From positions 16,642 through 29,738 of the forward strand of contig QAXH01006763.1 of the NCBI GenBank assembly GCA_004335635.1: a stretch of DNA of 13,097 nucleotides, written 5' to 3'. Below the pieces are notes generated by a model that ran no database searches, was not told where the DNA came from, and saw only the letters and a list, made by a program, of their open reading frames with translations. This DNA comes from Chloromonas sp. AAM2 (lineage: Eukaryota > Chlorophyta > Chlorophyceae > Chlamydomonadales > Chlamydomonadaceae). Positions 1 to 8,987 of the stretch are shown here, piece by piece. The position numbers were made by a program, and so were the translations under genes. Position 1 is the first letter of the stretch; the number at the start of each line of letters is the position of its first letter.

Positions 1-1347
1 ATGCAGCTGCCAGTGCTGCGCACCAGGAACATCACCATCCAGGGTGCAGCACTGCCTGGAGTCTACCCTGTGGTGAACTTCCAATTTATGAAGCCGTTTC
101 TCAGGTAAGCCAGCATCATATATATATCCATGCTCTTGGATACGCATGTTACTTCTTTGTTCATCATCATCACATGGCATTTGCAATCCTGCCACAACAA
201 ATGGTAGCGCAATGGTAAGAAAGGAGACCAAGCGGTTAAGCCCAAACCCCCATGCGACATTCAATTTGGTTTACCCTATCCTCCTTCCCTCTTTCTCTTA
301 CCATCTCGGCTTACTGTCCGGCCCATTGGTGATGCCCTGCTACCACTTGTGTCTGCTCCAACTGCCTTTTCGTCGCCATCATCAAGTGTGCACCATTGCG
401 CACCGACTTGCCTGTGAGGGTCTTCGCCTGGCTATCAGTGGTATGCATGCCTGTCAACACCGTTCCTAAGGACGTGTAGACAGACCCGCCATCCATACAA
501 AAAATGTATGTGTAACCTCCACAGAGCTGGCAGGCAGGCAAGGTGCCAACGACCAGGAAGCAACGGCCGTTTTTGTGTCGGCTGAGGGCCACGTGTATGT
601 CGATGCCTTTCACCTACCCTTCACGATTCTTTGCTTTGCCAGGATGGCCAAGGACAGCTCCGTCATTCTGGAACAGCTGGTAGTTGCAGGACTGCAGGTG
701 CTGCCAGACCCAAGAGCAGTTATCTTGGCAGCAATAGAGGTACGGCATGGGCTGCTCTTTTGCCTTCCTTGATCAAACTCCGCGTCTCTTGCCACATTCT
801 GGAAGTTTTCGTAGCTTCCCATCTTCTGATGCATCGCATGTGTCCAGACTTGAACACGTCCAGTCATTGTATTGGATCTGAGCCAGAATGAGCGGCTCGT
901 CCAGTTTATGCTGCATCCTTTGGCACACGTGCAGTGAATGGATGCGGACTGGGATACACTCGTGCTGACAGACTCCTTGTTCTGAACGTCATGTGCTTAC
1001 ACATGCTACCTTCTCCTATCCCTCTGCCTCTCCCACCAACGCATTCGCAGTTGCATAGCGGTTTGGTGCATCGGTGCAAACTGTGCATTGAACTCATCTG
1101 CCATGTCATTCCGCAAACCACTTGGTACAGGCTTGGTGGGGGCCATTGTGTCTGGTGCATTTTCTGCTAACCACGTGACATAATGCTGCCAACGTGCCGT
1201 GTAACGTGCAGTGGGCGGCGGCTGGCTGGGACCATATGATACTGAGAGATTGTCTTTATTTCTACTACGTCTGCCCAACTTCTCAGTCGATGACCAGCCA
1301 GCTGGGCAGTGCCATCCAAAACTTCCTGGCCGCAGCATCAGGCTCTG
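1..1347 (+). other. Gene A upstream ectodomain exons (1-104, 643-739, 1287-1347)
   Basis: The first three exons join in phases 2, 0 and 1 to give about 87 residues. They begin with a RNITIQG-type stretch, followed by alternating hydrophobic positions (PVVNFQF, SSVILEQLVVAGLQVL). Repeated short beta-strand-like stretches of this kind are typical of right-handed parallel beta-helix (pectin-lyase-like) folds. That assignment is inference from pattern, without a profile search. The exon at 1287-1347 (ending FLAAASGSG) is supported only by its clean splice sites and phase. The two introns, 105-642 and 740-1286, are about 540 bases each; I see no exon in them that keeps frame and looks better than a direct join. 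Confidence 0.55.
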
Positions 1348-2934
1348 GTAAGGCCCATCGTCATGCCATGCCCAAGGCTATGTCAAGTACATCACAAGCA
1401 TGGTCTGCGTGCATGGCTGAGCTGATGGCCAGCCTCTCTCTGCTCCTCTGCACATTACATTTTGCCGCTCAATGAGCCATATCTGGTAAACAGATTATGG
1501 TCATGATCTTCATGTTGCCCATGCTACTCTTCTGAGATTCCGAGCTGCAGCTGATGCTTATATCCAGGGTCACCGAAAGCGGCTGTCACCACTTTCAGGG
1601 CGGGAAGCGGGTGAAATGGGGACCAAAACGGTTTTTTGGCAACGTTTTGGAGTTGTCTCTCAGACGGCAAGCCCGCTTGGAATGAGATTTGCGTGAAGAC
1701 GTTCGTCTGTATCACTGATACAATCGTCCATGAAGATCCAGTTTGGAATTTCTCGGAGAAAAAGTAGGCAGGCGCTAAGTACAGTGGGAACGGCCTCTAA
1801 GAAGCGTTCAGGAAACCGCCCAATCGATTTTCAACAAGATCAACCAGGTTGCTACTGGGGCTGGAAAGAGCTGCAAATTCTTAACAGTGAAGTACTGCGC
1901 ACCACCTTTCTGCTGTTTCAGATGACAAGTTGCAAACAACTTCTGTGGAATGTTACAAAAAATGTGGAGAAAAAGTTTGGCTGTTTTCCCGCATTCACGC
2001 CCCGCTTTCATACAACACAAACTACTCGCTTCCGCTTCCCGCTTACGGTGACCCTGTTCGGATCCAACCTTTGCCCGCCTTCCCTCTGCCTCAGAATGTA
2101 GCAACCGAGGCGCGGCTTTGGCTAGTATTGTGTTGGCTTTGCATGTCTTCAACAACTGCAGGCAACTTGTATCTTGATTGTGAACCCTCAAGATACCATG
2201 TGACTTGCATGCATGGATACAACGGATGTAAATCTTGCCTCTTTGTTGTTTTCGGTGTATGGTCAGGTTCAGGCGTACACACGCCGCTTGACAGCCCCCT
2301 GTGCATCCAACAACCCACCACGCCCCAGCCCTCCCAGTCCGATGGTCCGTCCCTGGATGCCTTCCCTCCCTCCTCCTTCACTAAGTGCCGGAGCCCAGCA
2401 TGGGCCATGCAAGATGTGGTACTGATTGGGCTCACACCTACCAACAGCAACCGTGCCGCGCAGTCTGTAAGTTGAAGTGTACACGTTCTCTGCTTTTACA
2501 TTCATCCTCTGGTGCGCTTGTCCGTTTGGCATCACTGGGAGGAGTGTTCAGCAGCATTCCAGCGTTGCAGGACCATATCCATCGTTCCGTTGCAGACGAC
2601 ACAAGTCGCTGCTGTTCAATGTCCACTGCCAAGCTAGTACAACTCAATCTTTTCTGCTGCAGATTCTATTCCACAACTCGTGGATAGTGTGTGGTGAGGT
2701 TATGGATGCAAGCTGCCAGCAGCAGTGGGATCGAGGAAACTCGACATGTGTGGCAAACCGTGTGGCGTTTCTGCAAGCCACATATACAAGTTCATTGACC
2801 CCAGATGGCGATTCGCCCAAGCCCGCTAGTCACACCGACAACGAATCAGATGCGCACCCGGATGTTGGCCTTGGTCTTGGTCTTGGTCTTGGCCTGGGCC
2901 TGGGAGGTGAGCCAACCGTGTGACTTGCCAGCTG

Positions 2935-2968
<34 letters not shown>

Positions 2969-5900
2969 CTGACCACCTTCTGGTGGTGGGCATCTGAGTA
3001 GAAGAGGGATAGAGCTTGCTGCTTGCCTGTTTTTTTGCCAAGCAGAGGTGCATTAATCTAACAGCAACAGGCAGGTGCAAACAAATCAAGGAGAGGGGAC
3101 CCCCTCCTGCCTGGGGACTGGTGCTCTGTCTCTTATGATGCTCAAGGATTCTTGCCCGTCACCCAACAAGCAACATAATTGCAGTCAGACACTGGTTGAA
3201 CAATGCTAGACATGTGGGAGGGGACCTTGCTTGGTAAGCCTCATCAGCATTTGCCTGAATGCCCATGTGTTGGATTGCCCACCGCAGGTGCCTTTCTGAT
3301 TGGGCTGGTTGCACTTTTACTGGCACTGAGGGCGCGGAACCAAAGAAGAAAGCAAGCCGACAATGTCGAGTCTGGCATTGCAGAAACTGTCTATGTGGGC
3401 GTCGGAAAGGAAGCACCAGAAGCGTGCAAGACTGCAGACCGTGCCGCATACAAGAGTCTACCTGCATCCTCCCTGCTCTCAACTGGCGACATGGACCAGT
3501 CTAGTTTGCAGGCCGTTCTTTTAGAGTTGGCTCAACAAACCTGGTGGGTTCCAGTCATGGCTAGGTCACAAGGGCATGTGAGTAATTCCGGACGGCCAGG
3601 GGAATGATGGCAGTCACATGGCCATGGAAAAATTGGTGAATATGATGGCCACCAAGGTAGGCCATGGTTGCAGGGTAAGAGGGTTAGGCAACGTGGCACA
3701 AGGTACTGCTAACAGTTGTTGCTTGCAAGTGAGACCGAGAAGCACTCATGCCGACAAGCACATTTGCCTGCTTTTGCTTGCTTGCAGTGTGCAGCCTGGC
3801 GATGAATGGGCTCAAAGTTTCGCCAAAGGCATGGTAAGGCAGTTGGTTGTTCTTATTTTGGTTTGGCAGCCCTGGGCAAATGCACACCTGTTCAAACATG
3901 TCCATCCCAATCCCCATCAATCACAATTGATAAACACAGTCAGTATCACGCATGCGGTAACTAGTGCCATGACCCAAGTTATGCATTTACTTCTTTTGCC
4001 GTACTGCTTGTTTGTTGGATATTTTTGCTGTGCAGCCACTAGTTCCAGCTGTTCCTGCGCTGCCACTAGTTCCAGGGCTGTCTGCTGCAGTGGATGTAAG
4101 AAATGACGTAGTGCTGCAGCATGTGCCCATTGTTTGTTGTGTGTTTGCTCCGTGCAGCCACTGGTGACGGACTTGTCGTCAGCGGTGGATGTCACACAAG
4201 ACGTCGTGCTACAGCACGTGATTGGCATGGGCACACATGGCATCGTGCACCAAGGCCTGTACAAGGGACAGCCAGTGGCGCTGAAGCTGTTTCCAATCAG
4301 TGCAACAGACAACACCTTGGTTCAAGAGCTGGACATCCTCAGTCGCCTGCACAACCCTCACATCGTCACATTGCTGGGTGTGGGCTGCAATGACACCCAT
4401 GTCTTCCTGATACTGGAGCTGTGCCACAGCAGCTTGGACAAGTGAGTCGCCTCTGTATAATGGCTCTGACATGTGGTGTTGACTCGAATGCGCAAGCCTA
4501 GGGCTGCAGCTACAGTGGCTGTAGTATCCGTTGGCATTGGGCCACTGGTCCAAGGATTGGAATGTATGCAGCCGGTCCACAGCATGAGCTGAGACTGTGG
4601 GCCACATGCCAAGTCGTTGGCAAACGTGAGCTGTAGCTGCACTAGAGACTGTAAACGTGCATGTGCCAACGGAGAGCCTGACTAGGCTTTCAAGGCTGTG
4701 ATCAATCTTCTTGCCAGCAGCCTAAAATGCATTCTTGTTGGAAACCACCTCACTGCTACCACCACCTTCATCACAGTTGCTCTTGCATGCACATGGCCGC
4801 CCAACCTGTTGTGGCTGCAGGCTTCTTCACAACAATGCTGACGTCATCCTAGCCGCACCGCCCCTTTCTGATTGTATGACCCTGCCTACGGAGCCTGGTG
4901 TGGGCAGGCAGCTACCACTACCAGCCGTGCTGTCTCTGGCCATTCAGATCGTACGTGGGCTGGCCTACCTGCACCCGACTGTCATCCACAGAGATCTGAA
5001 GCCGTCGAACATATTGCTGAACGTGCATGTCAAGGATACGACTTCCAGTGACTTCGATCTTTCAGTCAAGTTGTCAGGTGGGTTTATGGTTCGTGTTAGT
5101 GCTGGGGCTGTAATGCCAGGCGTGGCATGTGCCAGTGGCCGGCCCTGCAGCTTGCCTATTGCTTGCTGCGCTCTGTGAGCGGTAAGGGGTTTGCCTGACT
5201 GATTGCACTTGAATTGGTGCAGATTTTGGCCTCTCTCGTATGATGGCCAGTGTGGTGCTGATGACCGAGACGCCTGCCACTGGCACTGTCCCTTACATGG
5301 CGCCGGAGTGCTTCAAGACTGGTGTCCAGGGCCTCACAAGCAAGTGCGAGTAAGTTGAGCGCTTTGTGCTGTGTTTAGCACTGTATCTACAATCCGCGTC
5401 CACAAACGCCTTGGCGCAAGCAGCCTGTGTTTGTGATACAGAATCCAGCACCCAGTGCAACAAAGGAGATGTTTAATTTTTTCAGCCAGGATCTGCACCC
5501 GACCACTTGTTCTATGGCAACGTTCACAAAGCGCACTGCCCTGCTTGCTTCTTGTGTGCGCAGCATCTATTCTCTGGGCGTGATTCTATGGGAGCTGGTG
5601 CATGGACAACAGCCCTGGCATGGACTGGAGGCAAGCATGGTAAGTAAAATTGTGCAAAGCCTGCATCAAGTCAAGCATCATGGTCGGCAGCCATGGCATG
5701 GATTGGAGGCAGGCACTGTGAACAAGCTGGAAATGCATGTGACTTCGCATCTTCATGTTACGTTGCCAGCACTGTTGCTTTATTTACTGTGATCGTTGGT
5801 TCCGAGCTGCTTGGCCACATTGCAGACATGTTGTGCTTCGTGCAGATTCTATTCATTGTGGTGGTGCAACATCAACGTCCACCCTTCACAGCATCAGAAG

Positions 5901-6367
5901 ACAGGTGCGCATAGCATGGACTCAGCGCGTGAAAAACATTTTTGTCATGCTGGAGCATTCAAGCATGCAGAGAAATAACCGAGGCCATCAAAAGCCTGCT
6001 GAATTGGGAATAGCAGGCGAAGCACCAGCACTTCACAGCGTCTCGCATGATAGGCTGGGCGGGCGATAGGCATAGTCAAATGCACACAATATCAAGCCGT
6101 TGTCTATGGCAATGGGGTGTCTAGTTTGATAACTTTGACCATTGGATCAATCAAAAGATGCGCTTGTTAAGCACACTTGTCCACCATTCGTATCTCTGAC
6201 ACGTCTGTTTGCCTGTGGCCTGTCCGTACAGGTGTCCTGCGGAGCTACGAGAGCTCATCGAACGCTGCTGGAGCGCGAACCCAGCCGCCCGTCCGTCCGC
6301 AAACGATGTGGTGAACGAGCTGGAACTGCTTGCTCGTTGGCTGCCTGTGCACGGCCCTTCAAGCTGA
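1..6367 (+). CDS. Gene A: receptor-like TKL-family protein kinase, 5' partial, 13 exons in view
   Basis: Proposed exons: 1-104, 643-739, 1287-1347, 2267-2466, 2663-2906, 3288-3543, 3788-3833, 4158-4441, 4821-5077, 5223-5349, 5564-5639, 5846-5904, 6232-6367. Every junction is GT...AG and keeps frame, giving 648 residues to the TGA at 6365-6367. Residues 1-222 are the ectodomain. A Gly-Leu run (223-236) leads into a membrane segment (about 237-249) followed by a basic patch, and a juxtamembrane linker reaches about 350. The kinase domain follows: glycine loop G359-x-G-x-x-G364, VALK lysine K379, alpha-C glutamate E393, HRDLKPSN at 487-494, DFG 517-519, APE 543-545, DIYSLGV from 559 and the late arginine R624. 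HRDLKP with K491 is the Ser/Thr type; the overall pattern resembles TKL kinases. It should sit in the plasma membrane and phosphorylate cytoplasmic targets. The kinase and membrane exons are firm because gene B repeats them. The junction 1347/2267 is least certain, since an exon could hide in that 919-base intron. The ATG at base 1 is probably internal. Confidence 0.85.
1565..2056. mobile_element. Putative non-autonomous element with inverted ends (MITE-like) in a gene A intron
   Basis: The left end (cagggtcaccgaaagcgg, 1565-1582) matches the reverse complement of the right end (cagggtcaccgtaagcgg, 2056-2039) at 17 of 18 positions. The two ends are 492 bases apart inside intron 1348-2266. The interior has no credible coding frame. 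It contains two short palindromes (gacgttcgtc 1698-1707, gtatcactgatac 1709-1721) and GC-rich subterminal stretches. The CAGGG start recalls some cut-and-paste transposon termini. The flanks (cttatatc and ttcggatc) agree at only 4 of 8 positions, so no clear target-site duplication is seen and the superfamily is left open. Confidence 0.5.
2267..2906 (+). other. Gene A membrane-proximal ectodomain exons (2267-2466, 2663-2906)
   Basis: These two exons encode residues about 88-235. The 3' part of the first exon aligns with the exon at the right edge of the window: CRSPAWAMQDVVLIG here against [15 protein letters not shown] in gene B. The second exon carries the conserved block WIVCGEVMDASC, with cysteines 164, 172 and 183 at C-x7-C-x10-C as in gene B. 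This suggests a disulfide-stabilised cap between the repeat region and the membrane. NST at residue 180 is a possible N-glycosylation site. A low-complexity Ser/Asp/Pro stalk follows, then the Gly-Leu run. I do not recognise a named domain here. Confidence 0.75.
2867..2904 (+). repeat. Hexanucleotide repeat coding Gly-Leu run
   Basis: GGN followed by a Leu codon is repeated six times (ggccttggtcttggt...), ending at the exon edge. It encodes residues 223-234 of gene A, immediately before the membrane segment. Gene B has ordinary hydrophobic residues ([10 protein letters not shown]) at this point, so the run looks like a local repeat expansion. Confidence 0.9.
2936..2967. repeat. (CA)16 microsatellite
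   Basis: Sixteen uninterrupted CA units lie 30 bases after the donor site of intron 2907-3287. It is non-coding and likely length-variable. Confidence 0.97.
3288..3543 (+). other. Gene A transmembrane and juxtamembrane exon
   Basis: This exon runs from a cag acceptor (3285-3287) to a gtgggt donor (3544). Its first codon is split (phase 1), so the Gly-Leu run of the previous exon continues into AFLIGLVALLLAL, then RARNQRRKQ, a positive-inside stop-transfer patch. The rest is a Ser/Ala/Glu-rich cytoplasmic linker ending in LLELAQQT. Gene B has the matching end FLELAKQT, also cut at phase 2, which supports the otherwise weak gtgggt donor. Without splicing, the frame would stop at 3605-3607. Confidence 0.75.
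3614..3656 (+). other. Possible alternative 43-base exon of gene A
   Basis: It is bounded by a cag acceptor (3611-3613) and gtaggc donor (3657). It starts in phase 2 and ends in phase 0, the same as the 46-base exon at 3788-3833. It would encode CHMAMEKLVNMMATK in place of CVQPGDEWAQSFAKGM. Joining both exons gives an early stop, so they could only be used one at a time. The acceptor lacks a good pyrimidine tract and gene B has no equivalent, so this may be chance. Confidence 0.2.
4029..4225 (+). repeat. Tandem partial duplication of the P-loop exon start
   Basis: Copy 1 (about 4029-4127) and copy 2 (about 4150-4222) share the acceptor and first codons (gcagccact), and further on ggatgt, gacgt, gtgct and cagca at matching spacing. 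Copy 2 is the functional exon; copy 1 loses the reading after the equivalent of QHV. Inside copy 1 a 14-base unit, gccactagttccag, occurs twice (4035-4048 and 4062-4075) with a 27-base period. Confidence 0.75.
4036..4095 (+). other. Candidate extra 60-base exon of gene A
   Basis: The stretch has a tgtgcag acceptor (ends 4035) and a gtaaga donor (4096). It is exactly 20 codons with phase 0 at both ends, so it could be inserted before the P-loop exon without changing frame. It would add a Pro/Val/Leu-rich juxtamembrane stretch starting PLVPAVPALPLVPG. It derives from the P-loop exon by tandem duplication. Gene B has no counterpart. Whether it is spliced into the mRNA is unknown. Confidence 0.45.
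4158..6364 (+). other. Gene A kinase domain segment (six exons)
   Basis: The P-loop exon is 4158-4441, the catalytic-loop exon 4821-5077, the DFG-to-APE exon 5223-5349, the DIYSLGV exon 5564-5639, a 59-base exon 5846-5904 (QHQRPPF), and the last exon 6232-6367 with [10 protein letters not shown] and ARPSANDVV. All catalytic landmarks are present, so the kinase is predicted active. The activation segment carries Thr residues (TETPATGT) that could be phosphorylated. A divergent loop sits between the hinge (LILELC) and the helix before HRD. Length and order match a full kinase domain. Confidence 0.88.
5679..5725 (+). repeat. Diverged copy of the end of the DIYSLGV exon, inside the next intron
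   Basis: This stretch resembles 5601-5647, 78 bases upstream: catgg, cagcc, tggcatgga and tggaggca recur in the same order. The copy reads GRQPWHGLEAG against GQQPWHGLEAS in the exon. The 78-base offset is 26 codons, so the frame stays open through the functional donor and the copy to a stop near 5790. The copied donor has decayed from gtaagt to gtgaac. Confidence 0.7.
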
Positions 6368-6592
6368 ACACTATGTTAAGGTATTGGTGCGCAAAATGAC
6401 ATGGACTGGTCAAGTCCGGCAAGTGGGTGCTGAGAGCGCCAGAAACTGGCCTGGAGCCTGGCAGACACCCCATTCACCCGGTTTATTTTTGTTCCTGCCT
6501 ACTGATGCTGAGCAGCGAAGCTTGAATGCAAATCGGCCAGTGCATGATGTGTTTGTAGCGGGAAGCATAATATTCACTGCATCTGTGGACAA

Positions 6593-6646
6593 CCATTAAG
6601 CTTATTAGCTAGTAGGCCATTAAGTAGGCTATTGAGCTATTAGGGT
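6593..6646. repeat. Degenerate ATTAG/TAGG tandem repeat after gene A
   Basis: ccattaag occurs twice at a 24-base spacing (6593-6600, 6617-6624), interleaved with attagct and tagg units. The tract is AT-rich compared with its surroundings and lies in the presumed 3' UTR. Confidence 0.6.
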
Positions 6647-7182
6647 AGCACATTTGTTGGTTGTGCCTGCATTGGAAATGAACTGAGAATGGAGATGGTT
6701 TGCTGCAGCCTAATGGTGACAATTGCCCTGACATGCAGCAATACCAGAACCACTCCTCCATGGTTTACCTGATCATTTGGTACTGCTCCTTGCATGGAGC
6801 CTGCCTGCTCCGACAATGGTTTGGCATGTGGTTTGGTTAAAGTGTCGAGTTGCTGTGTTTTGCTGGCTCAAGTCAGGTTGTGTTTGGAGCTGCCCAGCAA
6901 ATCACGGCTGTTTCAGCAACTGCAGGGCGGCATGCAGTGCTCAGTGCAACTCCCTGCTCCGTGCAGTCCATTTTGCCCATACATGCACGTATGCATGCCC
7001 TCGTGTCATGTCGCCTTGGGCTGCCATATCGTGAACTGCATACAGCAGTTATTTCAGGGTGAGAGAAATTGACAGCAGGGAGGTTTGTAGTCGGTCCATG
7101 GCTTTGCAAATTGCGGTAGGACGTTGGGTACATTTAGACGGTGAATTGTGGTTAGGCTTGGCCTCCAATCCTACTGACAGAT

Positions 7183-7204
7183 GAGGAGGAGGAGGAGGAG
7201 GAGG
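7183..7204. repeat. GAG trinucleotide microsatellite
   Basis: A run of seven GAG units lies in the intergenic region, purine-only on the + strand. It is followed directly by GAGGCTG-type repeats. Confidence 0.9.
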
Positions 7205-7206
7205 GA

Positions 7207-7306
7207 GAGGCTGCTCGTTGTTTTTGAATCAGTGTAAGCTGATTACAACGAGGGTGAGGCTGCTTGCAACGAGGCTGGTTGACAAAATGCATTGCGAGGC
7301 TGGTTA
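7207..7306. repeat. Dispersed GAGGCTG repeats
   Basis: gaggctg occurs four times within about 95 bases (starting near 7207, 7256, 7271, 7296). The last two copies continue as gaggctggtt. This looks like a local degenerate repeat between the genes. Confidence 0.6.
7233..7237 (+). terminator. Candidate polyadenylation motif TGTAA for gene A
   Basis: This is the first TGTAA I find after the gene A stop, 866 bases downstream. Further copies occur near 7490 and at 7844-7852. The long 3' UTR it implies is possible but unproven. Confidence 0.25.
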
Positions 7307-8683
7307 CCAATGCATCCTAACCAAACTGGCAGTTGTGTTTGTTCAACGGCGTGAGGCACGATCGCCTGCCTTTTGCATTTTGTGTTACCTTCTTGGTGCC
7401 TCATCCAACTCTCGTCAGCAACTCGTCAGTTGCTGCCCCTGTTCTCTGTCCGTTGGCATGTCCTGTTGTACCGCTGGCATCTCCTGTTGTGTAATGGAGG
7501 CTCCTCCTCTGTTCACATTGCTATTAAGCATTTGCAGTCCAATCTGCTTTTCTGTGGCCTGATTACGGGTTGCATTCATCTAAACTTCCGCTGTGATGAG
7601 CATACGTGATCAATGACTGCAACCTCGGCTTCGCTGTACCGCTTGGTGTTTAGGGATATGGCTTTGCGCCTATGGTTGTTCAGCAGTAGGCTGCACCCTT
7701 GCTTGCACGGGCTAACCATGCTGGAGTGTTGTGCTGTAGCTTTTGCTGTTGCATGTTTATGCGGCCAGTGCTTGTAGTATCTGATCATCCTCAGGTGCTG
7801 TGTGGATTGTCTGCAGATGCTGCGGACTTTTGTTTGGAAATCGTGTAATGTAATGATATCTGCAGTCAAATGCGAACACAATCGTATGCTAACAGCAGAT
7901 CTTGATGCGTTTCGACGTACGCGCTTACATACTCAGTGGCTGCTGCTGACACATGTCATGCCGCATCCGGTGAGTGGTAAAACCTCGCGGCATGGCACTT
8001 GATGCCCTGTTGTGTTGTCGGGCATTCATTGATCTTGCTCGGATACCTGCATGGTCATTGAGAGTCCAACAGTGCTTCACGGCCTTATACAGACAGTTGC
8101 GCTGTCTAGTGATTTGCTTTTTCAACGCCAATCCATCTATGGGCACGGATCCTGCACCATATGCTGCATGGACCAGCACAGCATCCTGTATGCACAGCAC
8201 CTGTATGCACTAAAGAAAAGCTGCATTGTGGGGTTCCTGCAGACAAATACATGTTGCTCAGGTTCAAGGCTGTGCGGTGGCCAATCTTTGAATCAGGTAG
8301 CTGCTGCACAAACCGATTACCTGCTGTCTCGCTTGCATCGTGTGATAACATTGACCCTTTGGACCCCCTTCATCTACGTTAGGCATATCGCGATTGACAT
8401 GAGCAAACCCACTCCACTTCATAAACCACGTCTTCCTCTGACGATGGCTGCTGCAGGTCTTCTCAGCTGAGTTTGGCTCTTGCAGGCTTGCACTTTTCAC
8501 TAGTGGAGACGCAGGCACTGGTCAGGTAGTGTTGAGACGTCAATGATTCGAACGTTGAACACACGAGAGAAAAAGAAAGCGAAGAGAGGGACTTGGTTTC
8601 AGGGCTGTGTGCGCAAATGGCCCTGGCATTTCATGATGCAATCTCACACTTACTGTCTATCTAAACTCGGGCTTTGCCCCGCC

Positions 8684-8688
8684 TTACA
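8684..8688 (-). terminator. Candidate polyadenylation motif TGTAA for gene B
   Basis: The + strand ttaca reads tgtaa on the - strand, 300 bases after the gene B stop. TGTAA is the usual polyadenylation signal of chlorophyte algae, so this depends on the inferred organism. It is the closest such motif I found after the stop. Confidence 0.4.
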
Positions 8689-8987
8689 GGGAACCCTTTC
8701 ACAGGAAGCCCCATCCCCGGCCCTTATCAACACTGGAGTATCCAACTCATTCACAAGCGATGTCAACACAGACCGATTGTACGACACTTGATTGGCAGCC
8801 ATTGCACGGCTGCAACGCTGAGCAAAGTTGTTCCTTATTTTCCAACACTTGGCTCTCGACGGTGGACAGGGCAGCGGGGCCTGATGATTTTCATTTTCTT
8901 AAAGGCACGATGATTGACAAGTGTTTGTTTGGCTGCAATGTTATTCACGTTGTGCAGTTCTGACTGATCAAGCCTTCATTCGTACCC

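Larger units (their letters stand above)
6368..8987. other. Convergent intergenic region with both 3' UTRs
   Basis: About 2.6 kb separates the two stop codons. It must contain both 3' UTRs. I see no open frame with recognisable protein features, no kinase-like remnant, and no tRNA or rRNA. Frames of 80 to 140 codons here (for example 7218-7562 and 8051-8470 on +) are rich in Cys/Leu/Ser without domain-like pattern and are probably chance. It holds several short repeats (listed separately) and candidate polyadenylation motifs. An unrecognised non-coding RNA or a small gene cannot be excluded. Confidence 0.7.

Noticed and set aside
1..3. ATG at the first base as the true start of gene A
   Set aside because: The protein begins without a signal peptide and inside what looks like a repeat strand, so this Met is most likely internal to an exon whose start lies outside the window.
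1557..2064. 8-base target-site duplication around the inverted-end element
   Set aside because: The flanks agree at only 4 of 8 positions, no better than a loose coincidence.
1730..2191. Overlapping frames on both strands inside the 492-base element as a transposase
   Set aside because: They are short, extend past the element's right end, and show no catalytic pattern or similarity I recognise.
7218..7562. 114-codon frame between the genes as a small Cys-rich protein
   Set aside because: Composition follows local repeats and tgttg/cctgt runs. There is no signal peptide, cysteine spacing pattern or splice support.
8051..8470. 139-codon frame on the + strand between the genes
   Set aside because: No domain-like pattern, and the frame is consistent with chance in roughly balanced DNA.
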